Shown here: positions 1 through 10,440 of the stretch, in pieces
Layout: each line of letters opens with the position of its first letter
Numbering within the stretch: position 1 is the stretch's first letter
DNA from: Valencia hispanica
Taxonomy: Eukaryota; Chordata; Actinopteri; Cyprinodontiformes; Valenciidae
DNA length: 64,000 nt
NCBI GenBank assembly: GCA_963556495.2
Contig: OY747704.1
Span: 6,126,501 to 6,190,500 of the forward strand
Direction of reading: 5' to 3'
The notes under the pieces: model-generated
The model's database searches: none
Told to the model about the DNA's origin: nothing
What the model saw: the letters and a program-made list of their open reading frames with translations, nothing else
Made by a program: the position numbers and the translations under genes

Positions 1-395
1 CTAAAGGACCCTGTTGGAAGAAAATTCTGTTCACAAAGAGACAAGTAGGTTTAGATGTCCTAAAATGAAACACATTGATGTAAAGCTGTAAAACCATTGT
101 ATGTTTTAGGCATGTAGAGTAAAATAAAAAATCAGATTGGACTGCTTTGCTTGTTTTTTCATTAAAAGAAAGAAAATATTTAACTTAAATTCACAAAAAT
201 TAAACAGTAGCACTTTTTCTCTGTGCTGCATATTCAGAGCAATCTTTTGATTTTCTTAGATAGCCATGTGTTTTTATTTGTTTTTCTTTACTAATGGGCG
301 TTTTATAATCAACTATACCTAGCTGTATTTTAAAAGAATGGGACTAGAATTGAACTGATCTGACATCATTTGGATTGAACTTGGTTTTATGTACC
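1..395. other. AT-rich flank, nothing recognised
   Basis: No coding or repeat signature was recognised. The sequence is AT-rich and ends at the 5-bp target-site duplication of the neighbouring Gypsy element. Confidence 0.4.
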
Positions 396-400
396 GTAAG

Positions 401-440
401 TGTCAGGATCCAGCAGGAGGAGCTGTTTCCACCTTTGCTC
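401..440 (+). repeat. 5' LTR stub of Gypsy element
   Basis: These 40 bases match the start of the 3' LTR (690-729) with only a few differences. Similarity stops abruptly at 441, where integrase-coding sequence begins, marking the deletion junction. Confidence 0.85.
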
Positions 441-678
441 GCCCGATTTTCCCCCGCCAGCCTGGATGGTTGATGGGGGCCCTGTGTTCTCTGTCCGCCG
501 ACTCCTGGACGTTCGTCGCCGGGGTCGAGGCTACCAGTACCTGGTGGACTGGGAGGGGTATGGTCCAGAGGAACGTTCTTGGGTTCCCCGTTCCTTCATT
601 GTGGACCATACTCTCATCTCCGACTTCGAGAAGAGGTCTACCTCCTCTTCGGCTCGGCCGCCTGGTTGCGACCGTTGA
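441..678 (+). pseudogene. Gypsy integrase C-terminal chromodomain fragment
   Basis: The frame reads a proline-rich linker, then [20 protein letters not shown] and [12 protein letters not shown], the hallmark chromodomain of fish Gypsy integrases (known family), followed by an acidic helix and a stop at 676-678. The apparent in-frame start at 400 lies in the LTR stub and is not genuine. Protease, reverse transcriptase, RNase H and the integrase catalytic core are absent, so this is a remnant. The stop is followed directly by a purine-rich polypurine tract (about 675-689) and the LTR. Confidence 0.85.
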
Positions 679-689
679 GGGGGAGGTAG

Positions 690-1424
690 TGTCAGGATCC
701 AACAGGAGGAGGTGTTTCCACCTTTGCTCTACAGGTGCTGGAGGCTGAAGCAGCGACAAGTGGAACCAATTACTGCAATCACCACAGCAATATTTAGAGG
801 GAGTGGATCCACCAGACGGACGTCAGATGATTCCGTTTCTCAGAGTGGTAAACCTGACCACATTAACTCAAGGTATGCTCTGTTCCTACCCGTGGACTTA
901 CCCTGTTCTCTCCTGTGTTCCTCGTAGCAGTTCCTTCCGGGCTTCAGCTGTAGTTCTGGAATTCCTCATCAATTCTCCGGCGTTCCCTCTGTCCTGGACG
1001 TCCGTCTCCTTGGGGTGTGGCCGCTCCTACAAACTCCTCTGTACCACCAGTCCAACTGCTTCAGCTCCGTCGGCTCCAAGCCTCCCTCATATCTCTCAGC
1101 TACCTGCGGGTAACTCCATCAACATCTAATACAGCTCCAGGATTTCTGCATTTACTGGATCACTTACCTCTCCCTCCAAGTCCAGTGTTCGTCCTCGCCA
1201 GTGAGTCAAAACCCATTTTCTCTTTACTCAAAAAGAACAGTTCCAACAGTCTTGATTTCCATACTCACCTCCTGCCTTACCTTCCAGTGTCGCCACCTGT
1301 TGAGTTCCATGCCAGCCTGGTTCCCGTGACTTCCCTGACGACAAAAGAAAATAAACTTTTAGAAAACTGAACTTGAGTCTAAGTGTTCCTGTGCCCGCTT
1401 ATGAGTCAACCTTTAATCATGACA
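690..1424 (+). repeat. 3' LTR of Gypsy element (735 bp)
   Basis: It begins TGTCAGGATCC immediately after the polypurine tract and ends in TGACA next to the TSD, giving short inverted TGTCA/TGACA ends. Open frames inside it have no recognisable protein content and are treated as chance. AATAAA occurs near 1349, consistent with an LTR polyadenylation signal. Confidence 0.8.
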
Positions 1425-1785
1425 GTAAGTGAATGTGGTAAGGACCTGTTTGCCCTGTAAAGTGCCTAAAAATGACCTGTGTTAACTAGTGCTACTGTAT
1501 ATGACTCAACTGAACTGAATTCAAATTGAATGATTTCTTCAGTTCATTTATGGCCAGCAGGCCATCGCAGCTCCCGCTCATTTACCCTTCATCCTCCCCT
1601 GGACTTCCTTCCACACCATCATCATCTCCACAATCAGCTTCTGCACCTTATACCTCAGCCCCTTCAGTTTCCCTGACCTCCCAGCTTAGCCAGCTCTGCA
1701 GCCTCAAAAACGCTTCAGGCTGATGTCTCTATCGCTTCTCATCACCTCTGCCACCATCTCCATGATACACCGCCAGTTCCTCGTC

Positions 1786-1811
1786 TAAGAACCATAAAGC
1801 CTGTTCCTTGC
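1786..1811. repeat. 26-bp direct repeat, copy 1
   Basis: TAAGAACCATAAAGCCTGTT plus six more bases recurs exactly at 2525-2550. The pair brackets a 713-bp segment that contains a Harbinger fragment and a tandem array. Confidence 0.9.
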
Positions 1812-2067
1812 CTCACAAACACTGTTCCACACCACACACTTTGTCGCCGTCAAAAAACGCTCACAAAGGGACTATTAAGTGTATACATTTTTAAGCCTGA
1901 AGCTTGCAAAGCCTGCCACTTGCTGAGCAAATAAAGAGCATGTGGGAGGGGCTTCCTCTGTTGCCAGGTGTTTTCAACAATGGCGGATCATATCGAGAAA
2001 GTGGCTTGGTTATATTTGCTGAATAAAGATAGACAATGTCGACGTCAGGTGCATCAGCACTGTTTTT

Positions 2068-2190
2068 TGGATACACCCCATTCTTGAGAGGCATTCTGAG
2101 TTTGGAGAGTTTAACCTTTTGCTCCAGGAGTTGCGTATTGATGAGGTTCGCTTTCAGCGCTACTTTAAATGTGTAGTGAAGTCAGTACAG
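2068..2190 (+). pseudogene. PIF/Harbinger transposase N-terminal fragment
   Basis: The frame from 2068 reads WIHPIL...EFGEFNLLLQELRIDEV followed by RFQRYF, the conserved segment just before the catalytic domain of PIF/Harbinger transposases (known pattern W-hP-I...EFG.f..L..EL..d...f..YFR). The frame stops at about 2191 and none of the DDE catalytic region follows. The first residues upstream are in another frame, so it is broken at both ends. Confidence 0.65.
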
Positions 2191-2227
2191 TGAGACGCTA
2201 TGATTGGTTTACGCTCAGGGGATGCCG

Positions 2228-2346
2228 TCGAAAGTTCCGCCAGCTCAACTTCCGCTAGCTCAATTTCCGCTAGCTCAACTTCCGCTAGCTCAACTTCCAC
2301 TATAGCTCAATTTCCACTAGCTCAACTTCCACTATAGCTCAACTTC
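2228..2346. repeat. Short tandem array (AGCTCAACTTCCRCT units)
   Basis: About seven units of a 15-19-bp motif built on AGCTCAACTTCCGCT, with variants in which 'ACTATAGCTC' replaces 'GCTAGCTC'. The regular alternation suggests expansion by slippage or unequal exchange after the Harbinger piece was in place. Confidence 0.85.
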
Positions 2347-2524
2347 TGCGTTGCTGGCTTTTGCCACTTTGAAGCTTGAAAAGCAGAAAATGTTTCAAAC
2401 ATTGCCACGGCCAAAGCACACAAAGCACCGCAGAAACTCTGACGGCCTTCTGACGGCCTCAGCCATAGACTAAACATGTAATCTTGCCATTCTGGGCATT
2501 GATGTTTTGGGCATGAATGCAGCA

Positions 2525-2550
2525 TAAGAACCATAAAGCCTGTTCCTTGC
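2525..2550. repeat. 26-bp direct repeat, copy 2
   Basis: Exact copy of 1786-1811. A 26-bp TSD would be long for a DNA transposon, so a local duplication or a recombination event is as likely as a simple insertion. Confidence 0.9.
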
Positions 2551-3121
2551 ACCTGCAGTTTCCATGTCTCCACCTGAAGCTGTCCTCACCTCTCCTGTGG
2601 CTGCAGCCTTCCTAGCTATCACAGCAGCAGCAGCAGCTCTAAAGCCAGCCAGATTTCTCTCTGCCTGCCACCACTGGATTAGAAGCTCCTCAGCTCAACG
2701 CAGCAGAAGCTCCCCAGCCTCCAGGAGCCGGCGTTAAGCTCCCCCGAGGGCGTCTCCAGCCTGTAAGCAGTTCTACTGAGCTCTTCCGTGAGTTCCAGCC
2801 CGCAAACCCTGCTGCGTGGGCCACCTGACCCTCTTCTCCAGATTCTTTGCTCCTCCGTTCCCGGCTCCTAGATCCTTTGCTCCTCTGCCTTGAGGAAAGG
2901 GGTGATGTCAGGATCTGGGGTTGTTTGGGTTTTTGCATGTTTCCATTTTTGTTGGTTCCCATCTTCACCTCAGTGCCAAATCCACCTCGTTTTTCTCCAG
3001 ACCTGTTCCTCGTATTGTTTTTCTCTGCTGAGCATTTGTCAGTTTTTGTTTTAATCAATCATCTCATTGTGCCACTGAACTCTGCCTTCATTTGGGTCCT
3101 ACCTCAATCCACATGATGACA

Positions 3122-5100
3122 CTGGCTGAGTTAAGTGGCCGAGTTGAAAGTTTTTTTCTTTTTACATGATAACAATTGACCTCTATAGTACATCCAATGC
3201 CGTTATAATTAGAACAAAAAGATTGTTGTAGAATGTAACTCCGTAACAGTGTAATGGTGAAGTTTCTTTGGGTTCAAAATATTCATGCTCATCGTTAAAT
3301 GCTGCCAACATCTCATTAAGACTAACTTGTCATGAAGACCTTTGTCAGCACAGCAACATATCATGTCTATTCTGCATATACATTTTATTATAATTGACTA
3401 CTTCCATCAGTAGCTTTGTAAATATGATTGAGATTTATCCTCAGTAACAGCATTTGTTTTCTGTATAAGCTTATGTAAACGGTTGCATAGAGATAAAGTT
3501 TTGAGTCGGTGGGAGAGAGGATTAATGTCTCCAGAAAAAATGACTCACCCACTTCACTTAATTTGGTCATAACTTAGCCTGTGCATGACCCCATTTCATG
3601 CAGTTATCCCTTTAAAAGCATTATGTTTAACTGTCCCTGGAAGGGGTTTTAACTGGGGTGGACATTTATGATTCAGGTTTTATAAAGTCTATGGTTTTTT
3701 ATCTATATCTACTCAAGACGTCCAAATATTACGTAATCTTTGGGGAACTATACTGCTGGATTTTAAATGTAAACTTTGCACTTTATGGTTAAAGGTTTGA
3801 ATTGTTACATGCAGATTATTATTGCTTTATATGTTTTTAAACACATTTCAATGTTATATCGTAAACAAATGAAAACATGTGATGTGAGTTTTCTTTGCAA
3901 ATATATGAGATTTCCTTAGATTTGGGGTGACTTACAGGGTTTATCCATCGTTCTTATAGCTTAAGGTTTGGGGGGAGTTAAGTCAGCAGGTCTAAACTTT
4001 GAACTTTCAGGCACAGTGACCTGCCATTGGTCTCTGTCATGGTGGGAAATCAACAGAGCATTACTCAATAGCTTCTGGATTGTTGAAAGTATTTGCTCTT
4101 GGAGAACACTCTGAGCCCTCTTATTAATGACAATGTTTTTTGGCCAGAACTGTGAGCAGGCCTACTTGATTGAGAAGGAACATGGATTGTATCAGGAGGC
4201 TTCACTGTTGGAATGAAAGACTCAAGGCCTCACTATCTTTTCCAGGGACAGATGATTTTTACGTTGTCCTAAAGAATAATGTTTGACCTCTCTTCACTTT
4301 CTGTTTCAGTCTGTCATTGACAGTCTTTTTGGACATAAGTTAAGTTTTTTCACACCCACTTGATGGATTTGCTACAGCTTGAAGTTCTTGATGGACAAGA
4401 AAGCTGTTCTTTCATCTGCAGTGTTCACAACAGCAGTTTGGTTCATGTAAAACAAGTCTGAAATAAAGCAATGATGGCTTACAGAGTTAGCCATTCCTGA
4501 GACAGGAAGACACCATCGAGATACATTATGGTAGGCCAATCAGTGAGACGTCGATTAAACATTTTACTCTGAGAAGTCTGTTATTTTGCTTTAGCAAGGT
4601 TACAGTTTGCACAAAGTACTAGCATCTGCAAAAGTTCTAACAATGACAGTTTCCCATTTTAAGCAGAAACATTTTCTGCTTGAACATTCAAGCAGTCACA
4701 GTCCCCCTGTTTCTAATCTGTATAAAAATACAGACACTGCTGCAACAGAAGGGTGGGAAGTGCCACATTTACTGTTCATAAAATGTCCATTAAACTATCA
4801 AATTTTAAATCCTAAAAGAAATTTCCGTATGTAACAATGGGGTGTACCCATTGAATGAACAAAAGGCAATAATTAACAGCAAATAAAATCCAGCTGTCCC
4901 CTGACACCATGATTTCAAGCATATTTGTCCTTCTTGTATAGGAATTAATCTGCTAATCAAATTAAAATATCTTTGGCTGGAAGGTTTAAAAGCTTCATGT
5001 GTGCTTATATGACTATACGATGAAGTGTGGTTTGTTTTTAGGTTTTTTTTGTTGTGAGTTAACCAAGAGTTGTTTTTTTTTTCAAGGTGTGTGTTGAGGC
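3122..5100. other. Non-coding flank, nothing firmly identified
   Basis: No open frame with recognisable content. The segment 3990-4500 has more balanced composition and repeat-like text, but I could not assign it to a family. Several T-runs close to 5040-5090. Confidence 0.35.
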
Positions 5101-7419
5101 TGGACCAAAGTGCTGACAGAATGTGGGAGGTACATTTTATGTACCTTTGTAAATGAATGGAGAAACCTACAAAACCAAAGTCGGAACATTGTGTGCAGGA
5201 ACCAGCGAGGAACTGAGAAAACCAGAGATCTTAAATATGCTGAGGAGGTGTGGAGAATGGGGCAGAAACCTGAGGAACAAATCAGAGGCAAAGCAGATGC
5301 AGGAGGGAGAGAGAGCATAAATAAAGAGAGATAGGAGATGTTTTGTAGCTGGGAAGGGAAGCAGAATGGCAGGGAGTACAAAAATAAACAGAACAAAGTG
5401 GGAAAATTAAGGTTTAAGCATAAAACAGAAGAAAGTCTAATCAGAAATTATTCCCAAATACATAAAGGTAATGAAGTAGAAAACTAATGCAGAGGAGTAA
5501 CAAAAAATTATGCAACCTATGTAAATTAATTTTTTTTTAAAGTACAAGAGAAACTCAAAGTTCAAACACCAATGGATATAACAAGAAGAAAAACATAAAG
5601 GTATAAACACTATGCAGTGTTGTATTCTACTTTTTTGAGGCTATTTTTTATTATGCAGTACATATGTTTTAAATATATTTTTAATAAGCGTTTAGAAGTA
5701 ATAGGCCTGTTTATATTATTCAGGGTAGTAAAACATGACTCTTTTACCAGTATTTTATAGGGTTTAAGGTTTTAAGTAAACAAACTCTTGAGTAAAGATA
5801 TGAACTGAAAGCAGGGAGGATCAGTTATAACTCTAGTTCCTGGTACGGTCAGGAGAAAATAAATGACCTCTCAAGATGTAGAAGGAGGAGAGAGGAGTCA
5901 TGTGATATGTTCTTTGTTCTTTTGTAATAAAAATGGTACACCCTTGTAGAGAAGCGAGTCAGATCTTTTCTGGCTCCCATCTGCAGGTGCGTCCTTTGTG
6001 AAACAGATATCTGTTTGTGTGTGTTGTTTTACTCTCTGTCTCTCAGTTCTGGGTCTTATTTTGAAACAGTTCCCGCCGGGGTTTTGGAGTTCGGTGCCCC
6101 CACCTCTCTGAGTAAAAAAGTGAGTTGCAGAGCATATTATGATACGAAGCCGACAGCAGAAAGAAACTTAAAACACAAAACAATAATCCAAAATCCAAAA
6201 AATGATAAGGCTCAAAAAGGTAACACAGAGAAATAAACTCAATTGATTAGGTCTAAATAAATAAATAAATGATCAAAACACAAACAGGGATGAAACTAAA
6301 AGTACAAACACCTAAGGATCATAACATTTAGCTTTTTGCAATTAATTAATATAAATCTGATTACTGTGCACAATCAGCTAAAAGCATAGTGAAAATTGAA
6401 ATTTTTAAATGATAAAATACAGCATTTGTGTCCCTGCAAGCATTTCTAGCCACAACTCCACTGCACTGCTAATAGGATAAATTATTATACATTAGTATGA
6501 TAATACTATTTAGGAAGTTAATTGGCTCTCAAAATACCACAATCTTTTGTCTGCAGTATTTTATTCTTCAAAAAAGTAAGGACACAATCACATATAACAA
6601 AACTGACAGTTTGTTACTGGCCATGATGTTAACATGATACTTAAACTTAGGAAACAGGACTTCAATCATCATTTCTGTAGTTAACTACTAGTTCAGCACA
6701 GTTTGTTCTATGGTCCCAACCAACCTGCTCACTAAAGTCAGCTATTCAGCATGAATCATGAACAGTGAATAAATGTATCAGGCCATGATCTATTCCCTAG
6801 TAACTCTAAATCTTTTCTTACGTTATTGCAGTTAGAGCTCAGCTGTTTCCAGCAACATAGAGGCGTTTTTAGAGCAACTGTATATAGCAGGTACAGTATG
6901 CAGATTTGGAAAGAAGTTTGAAAAGCTGACATTTGGACAGGCACTAAGGTAAGGAAACAGACAAACCAGACTAAAATGAAAACTGATTTGGTGCAGAGAG
7001 AAGGGAAGTCCTGTCAGAATTGATTTGCAGATATAATGAGCTGAACTTGTGTCAAATGGGTCTACCCACAGCCTGGAGTACCATCTCTCTATGTCTCATC
7101 AAGACATAGGAGGGAGAAACTGACAGGATAGAGACCACCACTGCACTGGCATGGCACTGGATCAACTGGTTTACAAAATCATCTTTTCATAGAGAATAAT
7201 TTATAGCCAGATGTTCAGGAGATGATAGGAAAACACAAAAGGGGGTCATCATTGACTGAAGTATTATTGACTGTGTTCAGATTATATGCATTAGTCTAAG
7301 CAGCCCCTACAAGCAGTTTCATCTTCTGCCCTCTGGGAGGCAGTGTTGGTCATTCAGAGCTAACAGCTTCTCATGAGAAACTTAATTTTTCTTAAGACAA
7401 AATATTTTTTTCTGTTTTT
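5101..7419. other. Non-coding flank with possible LTR-like debris
   Basis: The stretch 5160-5620 is A/purine-rich. Around 5870-6140 there is a segment with AATAAAA followed by a CT-rich, more GC-balanced stretch that resembles an LTR R-U5 region, but no inverted TG/CA ends or TSD could be located. The remainder is AT-rich with nothing recognised. Confidence 0.3.
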
Positions 7420-7620
7420 ACCTCCTCCGGGGAGGTCATGTTTTTACCAGGGTTTGTTTGTTTCTCTGTTTGTTTGTTAGTTAGTTGGCTGCATAACTCA
7501 AAATGTTATCAGTAGATCTTTGATGAAATTTTCAGGAAATGTCTGCAATGGGACCAGGAACAAATGATTAGAATTTCGGGATGATCCAAAAATCAGCATT
7601 ACCTTGTGAATAACTACTGA
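7420..7620 (+). repeat. Dispersed repeat family A, 5' part
   Basis: It contains CCGGGGAGGTCATGTTTTTA, a TTTGTTTGTTTGTTAG-type stretch, and TTCAGGAAATGTCTGCAATG followed by GGACCAGGAA (from 7531). The same ordered signatures recur at 28995-29150 and 29437-29590, and the usual 3' end is seen at 29391-29436 and 33830-33876. It is a non-coding repeat common in fish genomes; I cannot assign a transposon class. Confidence 0.7.
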
Positions 7621-7779
7621 CCTAATAATGATACCAGTGGGAACCCAGCTGTTAATGTTATGTTTTCATGGTCAAGGAATATAAAAAAGGAAAAAAGTTA
7701 TAATCAGATCACAATAATGGGGAGGGGGAGGGTTGTTTTTTTAGTTGTAATAACCTTTTTCAAATATGCATATCAAAAA

Positions 7780-8640
7780 TCATTTTCTTCTCTTTTGCTT
7801 TTCCCTTCAGGAGTTGCAACAGCAAATCATCTGTCTCCATTTAGTCCTATCCTCTGCATCTTCTTCCCTCACACTAACTAACTTCATCTCCTCTTTCAGC
7901 ACATCCATAAATCTCCTTTTTGGGTCTTCCTCTCTGCCTCCTGTCTGGTAGCTCCAATCTCAGAATTCTTCGATCCGATATAATCATCATCTCTCCTCTG
8001 AACATGTCCAAACTATCTCAGTCTGGCCTCTCTGACTTAATCTCCAAAACATCTAACATGAGCTGTCCCTCTGATGTACTCATTCCTGATCCTATCCATC
8101 TTTGTCACTCCCAAAGAGAATCTCAACACCTTGAACTCTGAACTACCCAGTTTTGCTTGCTGTCTTTTCCTCATTGGTACGCTCTCTAAACCAAACAACA
8201 TTGCTGGTCACACTCCTGTCTTGTACACCTTTCCTTTCAGTCTTGCTAAAACCCTTTTATCACACATCACACCAGACCCTTTTCTCCACCCATTCCAACT
8301 AGTTCTTCACCTCTTTTACACACTCTGTTGCTCTGGACCGTTGACCCTCATACGTACCTAAAGTCCTTTATCTTCTTTACTTTCACTCTCTTTAACGTCA
8401 CCGTTCCACTTGTGTCTCTCTCATTTACACACATGTATTCTGCCTTGCTGTGACTAATCTTCATTCCTCTTTTTCCAGTGCATATCTCCACCTCTCTAGC
8501 TTTTCTGGGGTTAGGGTTAGGGTTAATAACTGCACCCTACTCTCACTGCAGATCACAATATCATCTGCAAACATCATAGTCCATGGAGACTCCTATCTAA
8601 CCTCATCTGTCAGCCTGTCCATCACCAAAGCAAACAAAAG
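7780..8640 (-). pseudogene. RTE-type LINE reverse transcriptase C-terminal remnant
   Basis: Read on the minus strand, the polymerase active-site box FADDIVIC is encoded around 8550-8571 (FADD = 8571-8560), followed by a stretch ending YMCVNE (near 8430-8440) and then K-V-Y-K-T...PAMLFGLE (near 8240-8190). This is the order found in fish RTE/BovB-like elements. The frame is broken by several stops and shifts. The long plus-strand frames over this region are shadows. Confidence 0.8.
8508..8525 (+). repeat. Short interstitial telomere-like motif
   Basis: GGGGTTAGGGTTAGGGTTAA gives two to three vertebrate telomere hexamers inside the RTE remnant. It is too short to be more than a chance or repair-derived insertion. 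Confidence 0.7.
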
Positions 8641-10000
8641 CATGAGAAAGAAAACAAGCAGATCAAAAACTCCTATAAGCATTTCTATAATCAATGGAGA
8701 TATCTTGATTGGTAGAACAACAATAAAACCCTTATAATTGATACTAATGTTTGCAGGTGTCTACTGGATGACAACTGATGAACTCCAACTCTTTGAGGTT
8801 GGAAAGCCTCTTTGCCATCACCCTAAGCGTTACCTCCCCCAGCAGATTCTCCATCAAGTTAAAGCAGGGATTATGAATTACTGTGGATTAATCCTCGACT
8901 GCTTAAGTATACACTCCTAGTCAGCTAATGTACTGTCATGGTCTGGTCTCCTCCCCATATTTAATGTTTTCTTTATCAATGTTTGTCTGTACATTATTTG
9001 CCCTGTGCCAATAATTTTATTATCTCTGGCATCTGAATCGCTACTTTCCAGACATTCTTATCTTGTTTCATCCCATCTCTTATGTTAATTTTAGCAATTT
9101 TCAAATTACACAAGAATTTTTCCTCATAGAAAAATATAACTTCTCTCAAACTTAAATGGCATATGTAACAACTTTGTCCAGGAGCACCTGCCATTTCCCC
9201 CTGTTTTTACTGCACACTTTTCAGTCTTGATAAGTGGCAGATCTTGAAATGTAAATTTAGTTTACATTATCAAGGTTTAAGAAGCAGCACATAATGACCT
9301 CAAATAAAATGCAATGGAAATATTTAGTATGCTAAATCTGTTGAAGCAACAAGAAAACTGTTTAAGATCATTTGAAACTCTGTAATTTATGGCTTTTTTT
9401 GTTTCCAAAAGTCCTGACAGAAAAGCTCCTAAAAGGCCCAGCTGTGCTGATTTAGTTAGGAGTCAGATTCCTGGCAAGTGGCAAGAATCTCTTCTCACAG
9501 TCTCCTTATGTGAATGGCACAAACAGAGGAAGCTCTTAACTGTCAAGAGGAGGAAGACAAACTCTGGCATTCTAATAATAGGTGCTTAAAAATAGCTTTA
9601 GGCTTAGGTTTTGACAGGGAGATGATGACTGCTATAATGCAGCTTGATCAGCTTAAAAGCTGACAGACAGACAGACAGACACCCACTGTCACCTGAAATC
9701 AGATGGAGAAGCAATAACACTGTCCCAGTCAGATGTTGTTGGTTAGTCCACATTCATTTCACGGGTTGATGTGAAGAGTTGTAGTAAACACCATGACACC
9801 CTTGATGAGACACACCATTAGGAGGTTGGAAAGAGTGATGGTCTGTTGATTGAAAACAATCTATGAATTGGACATTTATTTTCGAGGATATATACTCACT
9901 AGATAAAGAGCAGCAGTATGGCCTTGGGTCAAGAAAGAGCACAACATAAGTGATGGTTGCGTTGACAATGTTAATAGAAAAGGATAGGGAAGGTCAGAAG
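8641..10000. other. Non-coding flank with (GACA)n microsatellite
   Basis: Nothing coding recognised. A perfect GACA tract sits at about 9662-9681, after a stretch TGATCAGCTTAAAAGCTGA that is nearly self-complementary. Confidence 0.45.
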
Positions 10001-10440
10001 CAGCTGCTTTCGGTGTGTATGGGTCAGCAGATGATCGGATGCCAAGAGGTAAAATATGTCACTGTGTGAGGAAGTCATGTGTGGCAAAGGATTTTGGGAA
10101 GACTGGCGAGAAATGTAGAAAAACAGGAAGATGGTGGTAAGGTGTGTGATATGAGTGACAGACAGCTTCAGGGTGGTGATAGGGAATACATCAGGGATCA
10201 GCTCTCAGCCCCTTCTTGGTTGCAGTAGTTACAAACAAATTGATAAAAGAGGTCAGGGAGAAGTCTTTATTGGGTAACTTTTTTACAGATGACATTTTGA
10301 TGTGTGGGGAGTGGCCTGGAGAGGAGGGTGGATGTCGTGGAGGGAATTGAAATGAAGGGCAGTAGAGGAAGACTATATGTGTTTAAATGGGGGGGGGGGG
10401 GGTAGTGAAGTGAAGCTTCAAGGAGAAGAGGTAAAACTTT
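10000..10440 (+). pseudogene. RTE-type LINE reverse transcriptase fragment
   Basis: On the plus strand HQGSALSP is encoded at 10189-10212 and, 31 codons from its start and in the same frame, FTDDILMCG (FTDD = 10282-10293). The spacing and text match the RTE palm motifs HQGSALSP and FADDIVLC. The second box has threonine in place of the usual alanine, and upstream frames carry stops, so the copy is dead. A poly-G run (about 10389-10401) follows. Confidence 0.75.

Larger units (their letters stand above)
396..1429 (+). mobile_element. Internally deleted Ty3/Gypsy LTR retrotransposon with TSD
   Basis: The unit is flanked by a 5-bp direct duplication GTAAG (396-400 and 1425-1429). It starts TGTCAGGATCC (401) and ends TCATGACA (1424), the usual TG...CA ends. 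A 40-bp 5' LTR stub (401-440) runs straight into the last part of the integrase reading frame; the complete 3' LTR follows. Almost all of the internal region and most of the 5' LTR are therefore gone, while the outer ends and the TSD survive, so the loss happened after integration. The family call rests on the chromodomain next to the 3' LTR, typical of fish chromoviral Gypsy elements. Confidence 0.85.
1520..3121 (+). mobile_element. Candidate LTR-retrotransposon 3' part, interrupted
   Basis: At 2890-2905 a purine tract precedes TGTCAGGATC, and the segment ends ATGATGACA at 3121, matching the polypurine-tract-plus-LTR pattern (LTR about 2906-3121, 216 bp). Upstream, 1520-1811 and 2525-2890 are proline/serine-rich when read forward and seem to be one sequence split by a 713-bp insertion between two 26-bp direct repeats. 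No polymerase domain is visible and no TSD could be confirmed, so the family is open. Confidence 0.4.

Noticed and set aside
690..1370. Proline/serine-rich frames (for example 1017-1370)
   Set aside because: They are entirely inside the Gypsy LTR.
3990..4500. Possible DNA transposon text
   Set aside because: Repeat-like flavour only; I could not find inverted ends, a TSD or a protein motif.
7766..8737. Plus-strand Ser/Leu-rich frames
   Set aside because: Antisense shadows of a minus-strand RTE reverse transcriptase.
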